Source: Tieghemostelium lacteum (Eukaryota > Evosea > Eumycetozoa > Dictyosteliales > Raperosteliaceae). From it: a DNA stretch of 64,000 bases. Shown here one piece after another: positions 54,133-64,000 of this stretch. The translations under genes were made by a program, and so were the position numbers. The stretch is taken from the NCBI GenBank assembly GCA_001606155.1, contig LODT01000042.1, forward strand, positions 1 to 64,000. The letters run 5' to 3'. Within the stretch, counting starts at the first letter, position 1, and each line of letters starts with the position of its first letter. The notes below the pieces were generated by a model, which was not told the DNA's origin, did no database searches, and saw nothing but the letters and a program-made list of their open reading frames with translations.

Positions 54133-55752
54133 TCAATGGTTACATTGATAATTATCCAAAAGATTACTAAGTTTGTGTACAGGTAACTCGAAAATAATTG
54201 TGGATATCACATGGTTGGTTTTTAAAATTTCTTCGAGTTGAATCAGATTCTCATTAGAAGGGTCATTGTTAGTTGAAATTAAACTAAATGTTGTGAGTGT
54301 TCTGTTGATATTGAGTATATCTAAAATATATCCAAAGGATATAAAAGATAATTTTGAGGTGATTACAAGTCTTGATACTGTCTTGTTATGTTGAATAGAT
54401 TCAATGAGTTGAGAAGTGGGATTGGTTTCTAACTTCAGAACTGTTATATTGGTGATGGTTGGGTGATTGAATATCAGTAGATCAGTTAGTTCTGCACTAG
54501 TACATACTATAGATAGTTTTGTAAGTGATTTATTCGATTTGAAAGATGCAGATAAACCCTTTGTCAAGTATTTTGGTAGCATTCTTTCTAACATCCACAT
54601 CTCTCCAAAAGGAATCAAACTGAACTTTGTGAGTGATGGTAACTTATTTTGTCCAATTATGTCACCGATTGCACTTAGATATACAGTTTCTCTAGGAATA
54701 AACTCTATCACTAACTTTCTGAGATTTTTAAAGATGAACTCTATGCAAGACACTGGTACAACAAGTTCATGAGCTGACAATGACAGTGAGCAGAGTTGAC
54801 TTTCAACAGCATCTGACCAGTAGCTTAAAATGTTAACTGAACGACCTCTAATGTCCAAATCAAGTTGTTTTAGAGTCTGATTTTCAACCAATACACCTAT
54901 TCCACTTTCAATCAGTTGCATACCTCGAATAACCAGAATTTCCAAATTCTTGTTATTATTTAATAAATTTACAAATTTATTAACACTGATACTCACTACA
55001 GTCGATCGCATTGATAACAAAGATAGCTCTTTTAGGTTAGGGTAACTGTTACAAGAGAACACCTCTATAACACAATCTATAGAATTGGTAGGTGTTTCAA
55101 TGAATTTAGTGTCAAGATCAAATTTGACAAGACCCACTAACAATGATAAAAGAGATTTAAGGTATTCTATATCCATTGTGCGAAAATCAAGATATTTCTT
55201 GCTGTTAGTCAATGATAATTGTATTATATTTCTATTGATTGGTTGATTCTGTAAAAGGGTTTTTAGAGGTGGTAATTCATATGTATACACTCTAGTTGGG
55301 TTGACATCACCAATAGCCACCCAACTTGGATAAGGTTTAATTAAGTTTATATTTACTTCAGTTGATGTATTTAAAGTCTCTAGTAGTTTTATATCCTTAG
55401 TAATACTATTTTGAAATGTATTGTAATTTATCTTTTCTAAATTACTAATCTTATGGTTATCCAACATCTGATTCCTATACTCTTCTATAAGAATTTGCAA
55501 AGATTCATCTTGTAATATAAACTTAAACCCAAACATTCTTTTCATTTCAAAAAAACACTTGATTGTGTCTAAATATATATTATGTATAGTGAATAGTGTA
55601 CTATTATAAAATAGTTTTGGTATTATTTCTTGATTACATTCTTTTGATATTAATGTAAATTTATATAAAAATGATCTAAAATACCCAATAGATGTACCAA
55701 AATTCAAAATATAATTGAATATTTTAATAATAATATAGTGGGGTAAATTCAT
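54133..55752 (-). CDS. LRR-like protein of a dictyostelid F-box-like family
   Basis: 539 residues from the ATG at 55752 (MNLPHYIIIKIFNYILNFGT); the upstream in-frame codons lack an ATG. The start parallels LPNYIIINIINRLL in the 50183-51886 gene, and ISKECNQEIIPKLFYNSTLF parallels its CRNWRINVIPKLYCNT, so the two are clear paralogues. The body has LRR-like units such as LVKFDLDTKF, LKELSLLSMR, LEILVIRGMQ, LKQLDLDIRG, LTKFSLIPFG, LTKLSIVCTS and LTTFSLISTN. Function unknown. Confidence 0.78.
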   Translation of the reverse strand: MNLPHYIIIKIFNYILNFGTSIGYFRSFLYKFTLISKECNQEIIPKLFYNSTLFTIHNIYLDTIKCFFEMKRMFGFKFILQDESLQILIEEYRNQMLDNHKISNLEKINYNTFQNSITKDIKLLETLNTSTEVNINLIKPYPSWVAIGDVNPTRVYTYELPPLKTLLQNQPINRNIIQLSLTNSKKYLDFRTMDIEYLKSLLSLLVGLVKFDLDTKFIETPTNSIDCVIEVFSCNSYPNLKELSLLSMRSTVVSISVNKFVNLLNNNKNLEILVIRGMQLIESGIGVLVENQTLKQLDLDIRGRSVNILSYWSDAVESQLCSLSLSAHELVVPVSCIEFIFKNLRKLVIEFIPRETVYLSAIGDIIGQNKLPSLTKFSLIPFGEMWMLERMLPKYLTKGLSASFKSNKSLTKLSIVCTSAELTDLLIFNHPTITNITVLKLETNPTSQLIESIQHNKTVSRLVITSKLSFISFGYILDILNINRTLTTFSLISTNNDPSNENLIQLEEILKTNHVISTIIFELPVHKLSNLLDNYQCNH

Positions 55753-55909
55753 ATAGTAATTTAAAAAAATTAAAAAAAATTTTAAATATCCTTGTGACAA
55801 GTATACTTCTCCATTTCAACAAATGAACCTCATAGGATGGTCATTTCACTTTTCATAAATATTGATCAACATAGTAGGCTAAAAATCTTTGTTGAGATTA
55901 ATAGAGTAA

Positions 55910-58438
55910 TTAAATAACTAGGTATTTATTGATTAGGTCATTTGCAGCATTGATATTTCCATTTAATTTATAGATTAAAGATAAATTAAAAGCTGATTCT
56001 TTTTTTAGAGAAAACTGGTCATTAGTGTCAGTGGTATCTGCGAGTACCAATTGGTAGTGATGTACAGCCAGATAGTAGATACCCAACTGATGGAATGCTC
56101 TAGCAAGGTTATAATTGATTTCTTGATGTTCATTGATACGCAATGATTTGTATTTATAGATGAAAGCAAATGCTGTAATTGCCAGTTTATGTCTATTGGC
56201 TATTCTTCTATTCATGACATTGGAGAGGATGAGTGTACCTACTAGAAGATGTATTAGAGGTTCATCAGGTTGGTATTTAAAGGCTCTAAAGTACTCGTAG
56301 AGTGCTGCATTGGAATTTCCAGAGATTCTATTACTGTTTCCTATAATGATACTTATAGGTATGCTACGAGGAAACTCCAATGCTAATACTGTCAAAAATC
56401 TATTTTGAGAAGGATAGGATGATCCACCATAGTTTGAAATGATACGATTAAAAAGGTTCCATATCATGTTACTGTAGGGTTTGAGTCTACAAACATATTT
56501 TACAGACTTAAATGCTAACATGTAGTTCTCAGCCTCACAAGCCATACCAACAAACAGATACTTCAATTGATGTGAATTTAAATGATTAGTGAACTTTACA
56601 TTTCTTTGAATATAGCTGAGAAGTGAACATGCTTCATTTGAACGACCAAAATAAGAATACAATTTAACAGTGTCCAATGCAAGTCTAAAGTACTCTTCTT
56701 CATCAAGAATCTCTGCAAAAGGTGGATTTTTGTTGTGTTTTAGCATCTCTCTGTAATACTCATTTCCATCTTTTCTTCTAACCACTGATTTTCTCTTTTT
56801 TTTTACACCACCTACAGATTGAGATTTTGAACGAATTAGTTTTTCAGAACTTCCATGAAAGAGTGCTGTGGCAATACCTAGAAATTGATTGTATTTTGAT
56901 AGATGTACATATGCCATAGCCTGACGGAAATATATCTTTACATCTTCTTGTCTCAGTGTATTTCGCTTGGACTCTAGATCGGACAAGACAGTCTGGTATA
57001 TCTCTTTCTCTGATTCATTGTTCTTTATAGACATGTTTGCAGACTGACCTAGAACAGCTACCGCTCTCTCAGTGTCTCCCATCTCCCTATATGCATCTGA
57101 CAACCCAATAATTGTATTTACATTACCAGGTACCGCCTCCAAAGCTTTCTGATAGAACTCAATAGCCTGAGGAAAGCTTTTGAGCGACTTGTGACAATGT
57201 GCGATCTTACACCAAAGTGAAGGTGTATTATAAGCCTCGTTTTGTATCAGTTTACTATATAATTGCACTGCATAACGAAGTTCTCCAAACGAAAACAATT
57301 TCTCAGCTAAAAAGAAGTAGATATCACCAATCTGCATGACATCGGAGTTCAAAATCTTTCTAAATAAATATTCGGCAATCTCTGGATTATTACCCATGGC
57401 AAAGTATGCAATACACCCATTCAGTACCATATCAATTGGAATCTCATAGAGATTGTTCATTTTGATTTGAATCTTCTTGTATAGTGTTATGGTTTTTTGG
57501 TAGTCTTTAGACTTATTATAGAGATCCAATAAGAGATTTATACTGTCATATGACAGATCAGCTATTGTATTCTCTAATTCTACAACCATAAACTTCTCCA
57601 AAAGTTCAATAGCCTCGTCAATTTGTTCTACTCTATCGTAGATTCTAGCCATTTCTTGAATGACTTGAGGATCGTTTGGACGTTTGCTTTCTAGTAACTT
57701 AAGATCGGATATTGCCTTCATATACGATCCCTGAGTTAAATAAACCTTTGATCTCTCCCATATAGAGTCCAAATCATCAGGGTCATTCTTTATAGCCTTG
57801 CTATAACAATACAATGATTGGTCAAATTCCTGTAAGTCACGGGACATATCAGCACAACGTTTCCACAAATCATTATCATTTCCTTTAATCTGTGCACCAT
57901 AAAACAAAAAACTCAGTGCAGATTTCCTATCACCTTGAGTCTCCTTTATATTTGACAATATCGTATAGGCAGTGTGATAATGTGGTGCCAATCTAACAAC
58001 TTCTGCAAATGTGTTAAATGCCGAATCCATCTCACCACGAGAGTATTCTCCATTACCTTGCGAAATTAAATCCATAACCTTTGAATTTAATTTCTTATGT
58101 TTCATTGTTTTTTCAGTTTGTCCCAGACCTTTCTTTCTCTTTTTGTTTGTAAAATCATCATAGTCAAACTTTGGTGGTTTTTCACCTGTTGCTCCTGAAG
58201 TCTTTAAAAATGATTTCCCTTTACTACCCTCTTTTTTCTTACTTTTACTATTATTATTATTATTACTATTACTACTATAATCCTCTTCATCTTCATTGTC
58301 ATTTTCACTTTCATAATCTTCATCATCCTCTTCAAAATCATCTTCACTTTCAAAATCAATCTCATCATCTATATCCATTTCTACAGATTCTTCATCATCT
58401 GTATTTGTAGTCTTCTTTGGCATTTTCTTTTTGTACAT
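55910..58438 (-). CDS. gtf3c3: TFIIIC TPR subunit (GTF3C3/Tfc4)
   Basis: 842 residues. The N-terminus is strongly acidic (DDEIDFESEDDFEEDDEDYE), then Asn-rich and basic, as in GTF3C3/Tfc4. TPR units fill the rest: first array ISQGNGEYSRGEMDSAFNTF to AIELLEKFM (about 130-290), second array from about 390. YREMLKHNKNPPFAEILDEE and the closing AFHQLGIYYLAVHHYQLVL match the family. This subunit of TFIIIC binds box-A promoters and recruits TFIIIB through its TPRs for RNA polymerase III transcription of tRNA and 5S genes. It is divergent from the B-box gene, about 120 bases away. Confidence 0.9.
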   Translation of the reverse strand: MYKKKMPKKTTNTDDEESVEMDIDDEIDFESEDDFEEDDEDYESENDNEDEEDYSSNSNNNNNSKSKKKEGSKGKSFLKTSGATGEKPPKFDYDDFTNKKRKKGLGQTEKTMKHKKLNSKVMDLISQGNGEYSRGEMDSAFNTFAEVVRLAPHYHTAYTILSNIKETQGDRKSALSFLFYGAQIKGNDNDLWKRCADMSRDLQEFDQSLYCYSKAIKNDPDDLDSIWERSKVYLTQGSYMKAISDLKLLESKRPNDPQVIQEMARIYDRVEQIDEAIELLEKFMVVELENTIADLSYDSINLLLDLYNKSKDYQKTITLYKKIQIKMNNLYEIPIDMVLNGCIAYFAMGNNPEIAEYLFRKILNSDVMQIGDIYFFLAEKLFSFGELRYAVQLYSKLIQNEAYNTPSLWCKIAHCHKSLKSFPQAIEFYQKALEAVPGNVNTIIGLSDAYREMGDTERAVAVLGQSANMSIKNNESEKEIYQTVLSDLESKRNTLRQEDVKIYFRQAMAYVHLSKYNQFLGIATALFHGSSEKLIRSKSQSVGGVKKKRKSVVRRKDGNEYYREMLKHNKNPPFAEILDEEEYFRLALDTVKLYSYFGRSNEACSLLSYIQRNVKFTNHLNSHQLKYLFVGMACEAENYMLAFKSVKYVCRLKPYSNMIWNLFNRIISNYGGSSYPSQNRFLTVLALEFPRSIPISIIIGNSNRISGNSNAALYEYFRAFKYQPDEPLIHLLVGTLILSNVMNRRIANRHKLAITAFAFIYKYKSLRINEHQEINYNLARAFHQLGIYYLAVHHYQLVLADTTDTNDQFSLKKESAFNLSLIYKLNGNINAANDLINKYLVI

Positions 58439-58558
58439 GGTTTAGGCATGGGGAGAGGTGGGGAATTACCAATTAGTTTTGCAATTTGAAAAATTGTAAA
58501 AATGAGTTATGAAAAGAAAACACATATTGTTTTTTTTTTATTTTTAGAATTAGAGGTC

Positions 58559-60217
58559 ATGACATCAGAGTGTACAACAACACAACATCTAAGAGAGACT
58601 GTATTATACTGTTTAGATTGTAAAAAATCATGTTGTTCAAAATGTTTATTTAAAAATCACCCTAATCATACAGTGAAAGACAGTGAAGATGTATTTCAAG
58701 ATATCATATCAAAATCCAACCAATTCAATGAGGATCTAAATGAGATACTCCAACGTAAAATTGACCAAAAACAAAAGAATGAAGAGTTGTTTAAAGTAGA
58801 TGTAGAAGACCACTATACACAAACAGTGGCGACGTTGTCTAGTCATTTTAGAGAGTTACACGACCAACTACATTTCAAGGAACTAGATCTGAAGAGAGAG
58901 TTAAAGTCATATTATGACGAGAATCTTGAGATTTTTACTACAGTAATTTCTAAATTAGAGAATGATATCTCACAGACACAGAACTTGTTTACAGAGTACA
59001 AAATATATCAACAAAAAGGTGGATTTTCAACACCTGATACTCCATCACCTCTTTTGGAGGAGTCTGTAGATGATAAAGAAATAGATAGAAAGAGAGTGAA
59101 ATTAGGAAGATTACAACAACAGCAGGACGGAGGTTACATTGATTTTGCAAAATATCAACAGGAACATTTGTCATTTATAAACAAGTATTCAATGACAATA
59201 GAGGATCTAAAGAGACATGATATGGTAGAATACACTAAATATAAACCTATACTGGAGATATTCAGTAGACTGAAATTTGAGGTCTCTATGATGGACCTTA
59301 CCAATGAGAGACCGGTAATTTCCAGTCTATATAAAACAAAATATATATACAAGGCATTTAAAGAACAGGGTATAGAGAGAATTGATGTAATGGCGGACGA
59401 ATCACACATTGTAGTACCAAAGAACAACAATCCTGATGTATTGTTGCCGTCTGGTATCATTGATAACAGAATATATCAGATTTCAGTACAGGATCATTTG
59501 TACTATTTCAATAACGACAAGTATTTTTGTATTGATTTGGGACTTGGAATGATGGCAAAGTGGTCACAGGGACATTTACCAGCACTTAATCCAACAGGGT
59601 CACATTACTCTAGTTGCTACGATGGAAAAGATAGTATTTACATTACAGGAGGTGTAGATAATACAACGAATAGAGAACTAAAAAATATCTACAGGTTTAA
59701 TGTGCGATCTAAACACTGTGAATTGTTGCCTGTCACTTTAATGCTCCCTTCTAAATTTCATCATTTAGTCTACGGAGGTGAAGACATTTTGTATATTGTA
59801 GGTGGATTTAGTTTACAAGAGAACGGGGTAAATGGTACCACTATGGCTATAGATAGAATATCTAAACTGAATACCAGAGATTTGACAATACGAGAAGTTG
59901 CAAAATTGGATAAAGCCATACTTTCAGTGTGCTTTGATCCTGAGAATCAGTTATTCTATATCATCACATTTACAAGACCTTTTGAATTCTATGTTTTCAA
60001 TTTGAAAACGAAAGAACTTACATCCTTACAGTCACCTCCTATTGTTCTAGTAAAGGCAGAGTCCATATCATTGACTAAACTCTACCACTGTGGAAACACC
60101 ATTGCAATGATTTATCCAAGTCCCACAATGATCCAAACCATTTTTAAATACTCCATCGCCGATAATCATTGGTCTCAAAATGAATTTAAATTGTCAATGA
60201 TTAATATTTACAAATAA
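58559..60217 (+). CDS. B-box zinc finger, coiled-coil, kelch-like protein
   Basis: About 552 residues from the ATG at 58559. An upstream in-frame ATG at 58502 exists, but its codons read through a T run ending in tttag that looks like an intron acceptor or leader. The B-box occupies residues 4-42 (CTTTQHLRETVLYCLDCKKS, CCSKCLFKNHPNH). A coiled coil follows (LNEILQRKIDQKQKNEELFK, RELHDQLHFKELDLKRELKS). The C-terminal half has kelch-like strands (IYITGGVDN, LYIVGGFSL). This is a large dictyostelid family of unknown function, TRIM-like but without a RING. Broken relatives lie downstream at 60218-60673 and 63532-64000. Confidence 0.85.
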   Translation: MTSECTTTQHLRETVLYCLDCKKSCCSKCLFKNHPNHTVKDSEDVFQDIISKSNQFNEDLNEILQRKIDQKQKNEELFKVDVEDHYTQTVATLSSHFRELHDQLHFKELDLKRELKSYYDENLEIFTTVISKLENDISQTQNLFTEYKIYQQKGGFSTPDTPSPLLEESVDDKEIDRKRVKLGRLQQQQDGGYIDFAKYQQEHLSFINKYSMTIEDLKRHDMVEYTKYKPILEIFSRLKFEVSMMDLTNERPVISSLYKTKYIYKAFKEQGIERIDVMADESHIVVPKNNNPDVLLPSGIIDNRIYQISVQDHLYYFNNDKYFCIDLGLGMMAKWSQGHLPALNPTGSHYSSCYDGKDSIYITGGVDNTTNRELKNIYRFNVRSKHCELLPVTLMLPSKFHHLVYGGEDILYIVGGFSLQENGVNGTTMAIDRISKLNTRDLTIREVAKLDKAILSVCFDPENQLFYIITFTRPFEFYVFNLKTKELTSLQSPPIVLVKAESISLTKLYHCGNTIAMIYPSPTMIQTIFKYSIADNHWSQNEFKLSMINIYK

Positions 60218-60673
60218 ATGATTCTGAATATTTTACAAAATTATACATCATACAACAAAGAGAACCAAAACTATCTAATTGTAAGGTGAAGTTATTGATT
60301 CATCTGGAGATACTGATACCACTGATAACCTATTGATAATCAATAGATTACTATGGTAGATTTATTTAGAGAGGGGTTATTACCGAATATTCAAAATGTC
60401 TTTGTTAACACCTGTGTCTCTGAAACTGGTAAATCACAATCATCCTACTTCCTCATTTGCGATGAAATTAAAAATGTGTATGAAAAGTGTGATAAAATTT
60501 TACAAAAACACAAAACTAATTATAGATTTTTATAGTTTTTAAATCACACAAGAAATTTTCCACCATTGCTTCTGTAGATTCTACAATCTTTTTTTTATTA
60601 AATGGGTTTATTAAATCATGGATTTTGAGAAATTAAAATAAATATTGGTAGATTTGAAGTTTTTTATTATTAT
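60218..60673 (+). other. Intergenic debris with a short open frame
   Basis: A 60-codon frame at 60353-60535 (MVDLFREGLLPNIQNVFVNT, ending near KCDKILQKHK) has no recognised domain. The following bases 60550-60605 (ccaccattgcttctgtagat...) are repeated in inverted orientation at about 63475-63527. The segment is probably the tail of a decayed gene copy rather than a live gene. Confidence 0.45.
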
Positions 60674-62976
60674 TTAATTTGAACAAGTTGGTTGATATTT
60701 ACATTTTTGGGAGGTGGTTAGAACTAGAATACAACGATGAGGTGATTTACATGTTATATCAGCACAGGAAATACAAGAATATTGTTTAACACATTTATAG
60801 ATTTGATTTGATTTTCCTTTACAATCATAACCTAAAGCACATGAATTTTGCAAACATGATTCACCTTGATACACATCAAATTCATTTACACAGATATGAG
60901 AATCTGGTAAACATATTTGTCCTCTAATACAAATACAATCATTGTTAACTGTGGTGTTATGTAGAACTTGGGTAGGTGTAATAGAAGATGGCATTGTTGT
61001 AGCAGTAGTACCTGTTGTAGCAGTACTTGTTGTAGCAGTAGTACCTGTTGTAGCAGTAGTACCTGTTGTAGCAGTAGTACCTGTTGTAGCAGTAGTACCT
61101 GTTGTAGAAGTACTTTTTGTAGCAGTACTTGTTGTAGAAGTACCTGTTGTAGAAGTACCTGTTGTAGCAGTACCTGTTGTAGCTGGTTTGGTGGATGTTG
61201 TTGTTATAATTGGATTAGAAGTAAATATTTTAATTGTATCATTAATTATATTTAAATATGAAATTGAAATTGTAGCAATCGATGAATTTCTATTTGTTTT
61301 ATACAAGACATTGGAGAGACTTTGTAAAAAATTTGGATCTCTATTTGTATTAAATACTTGTAGTTCACCATTTGAAATACTAACAACTTCAGATGATGTA
61401 GTGTTAGATGAGAATGATAATTGATCAGATGGATCAATACTATCTAAAACTTTAAAAGTAATGAAATGAACATTACAACCAGATGAATTTGGATTAAAAT
61501 TAGATTCTAAGAAACGATATTCACCATTAGAGTTATAGGCAATAGAGGTATTAATGATATTCAACGATGCTGAGATTTTAGTTTTTTCACCATATAAAAT
61601 ATAATTCATTTTATCACTTTTAAATTGTGCAATTAAATCTTGAACACCATCATTATTAAAATCAGTCCAAGCTGAAATAGTATTTTCTGTGTCTGATATT
61701 ATAAAACCTGTACAATCACCAAATAATGGAGATGTTTTGATATTTAAATCAAAAACAGCTGGTAATTTCATAGTGGTTCCATATACTCCCCATGAATAGG
61801 AATGAAAAAAATCAATACAAGATATATCAGATATACCATCTCCATTAATATCAACAAAATAGATAGAAGAACAAAATTTTTGAGGTGAAGAAACATCTCT
61901 AATCCATTTAACAACTTCAGATGAGTTACCACTGTTGATATCAAAATGAGATTCCCAAATTCCACCTTGTTTACCATAAATCAAAAAAATTGATTCTTCA
62001 TCCTGATTAACTACAGCCATATCTTGTATTCCATCACCATTGAAGTCACAAAAACCACTTTGAATTATATATTCCATTTGATTTGCCTTTATATCTATTG
62101 TAAAACCAGTTGTACCATTTAAAACTGGATTATATTGAGTTGGATAAATTTTTAAACCAAAAATAACAGTACCAGGACCATGTGAAAGTATTAATAAATC
62201 ATCAATTCCATCATTATTAAAATCTCCACAACCAAAATTTAAAGTATAACTCATATTCATAATATGTCCAAAGGTTCCATTTGATACAAAGTTAATATCA
62301 AATTTACCAGAATTGGTTGGAAACTTTTTACCATTATCAAGTCCATAGAGAACATAAACTCCATCTAGGGTATTAAATATCAAATCTTTTATACCATCTC
62401 CATTGTGATCGCATATAACTTGGTAAGAAGAGTAGTCTTTCCGAGAATTAACATAATCAATTATAAATCCATCAATTCCATCAAAATTTGAAAAATCATT
62501 CTTAAATGGTCCTGGATGACCATAAATTATTTTTAATTGTCTGTTTGACATACGAATAATAATTTCATCATATCCATCATTATTTAAATCTCCACTTAAA
62601 AACAAATTCCAAACATCCTTTCTATTAATGTCAATACTGAAACCATTAATTCCATCAATCATTGAAACTTTTAAAGGTCTATGTCCACCATATCTTGAGA
62701 TATCACCAAAAAATACATATAGTTTTTCGGGATAGTTTGAAATTATAAAATCCTAATTTTATATTTTGGTTAGGGTATATATTAATACATTATATAAATT
62801 TCAACTTAAAAACTTACTTGTTTACCATCACCATTAAAATCAAAACCTCCAGTTTTATATTCATAATAAACTTCTATACCATAACTATTAGAATTATTAA
62901 AAAAATTAGGTGATGATGGGAAAGCAATAATTATAGATATCTTTAAAAATAAAATTAGTAAGATATATATATACAT
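60674..62976 (-). CDS. Secreted FG-GAP (integrin-alpha-like) protein with mucin-like stalk
   Basis: Exon 1 (62818-62976) gives a signal peptide, MYIYILLILFLKISIIIAFP. It joins in phase over a 65-bp intron to exon 2, giving 745 residues. Repeated FG-GAP blades follow, with calcium loops of the DxDxDG type: DFNGDGK, DLNNDGYDE, DHNGDGIKD, DFNNDGIDD, DFNGDGIQD, DINGDGIS and DFNNDGVQD. A Thr/Gly/Ala repeat stalk comes next (TGTTATTGTTATTG), then a Cys-rich tail (CICIRGQICLPDSHIC, CALGYDCKG, CADITCKSPHRCILV). The propeller is like that of integrin alpha chains, but no TM helix is visible, so a secreted adhesion or matrix protein is more likely (inference). Confidence 0.88.
60985..61195. repeat. Minisatellite encoding Thr-rich stalk
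   Basis: Tandem 18- and 15-base units (gtagcagtagtacctgtt and gtagaagtacctgtt types) occur within the FG-GAP gene. On the minus strand they encode TTGTAT/TTGTST repeats. Plus-strand open frames here are antisense artefacts. Confidence 0.85.
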
Positions 62977-63531
62977 CTTTTATGAAAGAATGAAAATAAT
63001 AAAATAATTTTTGAAGAGAATAGTGTTAAATTTGTCTTTTATACTAAGTGTGTTTGAAAAGTGTGTTAAAAATTTACAAAAACATATATTCACTATAGGG
63101 AGGGTGTACTAGATTATCATTTTTTTTTTAAATACACAAAAAAATTAATTTCAACACAAAATGCAATAGTTATTTGCAATACTAAATGTACACATTTATA
63201 TATTGATCCCCACTTGTGCCTACATCCTTTAAGAGTTTTGTAATGGTCTCAAAAATACCATCAACCTATCTAAATGTTTTGAAATTCAGTGATAACTCTG
63301 GTGTAGTGAATTGTAAAAAGGGATAAAGACAACCAATGCTCCATTATCATTAACACAAGATCACAAAACAAAAATGAAACATTTCTAAATGAGTTGTCTG
63401 TCTTGGTGTCACTGATATCAATAACAATGAGAGATTCTAAACTGGTGACCACACTACATTTTTCACATTATTAATTAATAAAAGAAAAGTTGTAAAATCT
63501 ACAGAAGCAATAGTGGAATATTTCATATTTG
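62977..63531. other. Upstream region of the FG-GAP gene with degraded sequence
   Basis: The first 150 bases are AT-rich leader. From about 63180 to 63470 the minus strand has coding-like but interrupted sequence (around FRNVSFLFCDLVLM). Bases 63475-63527 match 60550-60605 in inverted orientation. Together with the hairpin that follows, this is debris of a duplicated B-box-type gene; the assignment is inference. Confidence 0.4.
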
Positions 63532-63788
63532 ATTTAACTTTCTTTTCATCTGTTTTCAATATCAACTGCTCTTCAAATTGTTCTTTTAATTTCTCTGATT
63601 GTTGCAGTAGTTCATCAAAATAGTCTTCGGTAAAGTATATTTTTGTCTAAAATGTTTAGCAATTCACAAGTCACATGAAACAGTGGATGGCGAAGATTAT
63701 TTTGATGAGGTACTGCAACAATCAGAGAAACTAAAGAACAATATGAAGAGCAGTTGATATTGAAAACAGATGAAAAGAAAGTTAAAGA
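63532..63788. repeat. Inverted repeat (hairpin) of about 98-base arms
   Basis: The left arm, 63532-63630, is the reverse complement of the right arm, 63690-63788, with only a few mismatches and a one-base gap; the spacer is about 59 bases. Shared runs include ctgcaacaatcagagaaa and gagcagttgatattgaaaac. Both arms encode the same coiled-coil stretch (QLILKTDEKKV) of a B-box-type protein. Confidence 0.85.
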
Positions 63789-64000
63789 AGAACATTTTCA
63801 GAATGATTACAACTCAATATGAAAAACAAGTAGAATTAGTTGACAAGGTATTCAGAGAACTACATGACCAATTACATCTAAAACAAGTTGATATCAAAAG
63901 AGAACTGAAATCACATCTTGAAGAAAACTCTGAAAAACATACAATGGAAATCTCTGGATTGGATAACGATATAACTCAACTTACTGATATCATCAATACA
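63646..64000 (+). pseudogene. B-box/coiled-coil paralogue, apparently broken, running off the window
   Basis: CLKCLAIHKSHETVDGEDYF is the second half of a B-box, and RELHDQLHLKQVDIKRELKS copies the coiled coil of the intact gene at 58559-60217 (RELHDQLHFKELDLKRELKS). Between them the frame shifts near 63745 and again near 63815, with no evident introns. Its first part is the right arm of the hairpin. The 3' part lies outside the window, so it could still contain a longer live frame. Confidence 0.65.

Noticed and set aside
60942-61424. Val-rich and Cys/Ser-rich open frames on the plus strand
   Set aside because: Shadows of the Thr-rich stalk repeat of the FG-GAP gene.

Overview
The window looks like nuclear DNA of a dictyostelid social amoeba. 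It is strongly AT-rich, most of all between genes. Genes are packed a few hundred bases apart on both strands. Introns are few and very short (about 47-85 bp, GT..AG), and the proteins carry Thr/Ser/Asn/Gln-rich low-complexity stretches. Gene content fits: fibro-slime/PA14-like secreted proteins, B-box/kelch and F-box/kelch proteins, an LRR-like family, and large secreted beta-helix membrane proteins. I cannot fix the species. No tRNA, rRNA, CRISPR array or origin was recognised.

Layout. 1-5135 (-): a huge secreted protein of tandem fibro-slime/PA14-like modules joined by Thr/Ser/Pro minisatellite linkers, running off the left edge and carrying one apparent single-base frameshift. 5453-11710: WD40 protein, dienelactone hydrolase family, a small charged protein, a possible mitochondrial TMEM70/186-like protein, and SFT2. 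12408-17835: F-box/kelch, LAMTOR5, OsmC, a glycine-N-acyltransferase-like GNAT, the SNARE VTI1 and the 46-residue RNA polymerase subunit RPB12. Several of these are tiny multi-exon genes that only appear when exons are joined across frames. 18112-23927 (-): a giant RCC1-repeat protein. 24015-24480: a fossil Ty3/gypsy pol fragment. 24804-28755: a stand-alone NIF3 C-terminal-type domain, a His-tailed membrane protein, a TruA-type pseudouridine synthase and the acyl-CoA dehydrogenase ACADSB.

28880-39944 holds two paralogous beta-helix/multi-TM receptors of about 1,450 residues in direct orientation, with an LRR-like gene between them. 40171-43209 (-) is an unusual nucleotidyltransferase-like / zinc / degenerate SDR fusion. 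43488-47700 (-) is symplekin. 48073-49608 is a broken SAC3/GANP-like copy. 50183-55752 has two more LRR-like genes, a small RCC1 protein and a secreted Cys-containing protein. 55910-58438 (-) is the TFIIIC TPR subunit GTF3C3 and 58559-60217 a B-box/coiled-coil/kelch protein. 60674-62976 (-) is an FG-GAP (integrin-alpha-like) secreted protein with a mucin-like stalk. It lies between inverted fragments of a B-box-type gene, one of which forms a perfect-looking hairpin at 63532-63788.

The genes do not form a pathway. Housekeeping functions (transcription: RPB12, TFIIIC, symplekin; trafficking: VTI1, SFT2; lysosomal signalling: LAMTOR5; mitochondrial catabolism: ACADSB) are interspersed with lineage-specific surface and secreted families that show recent duplication, repeat expansion and decay.
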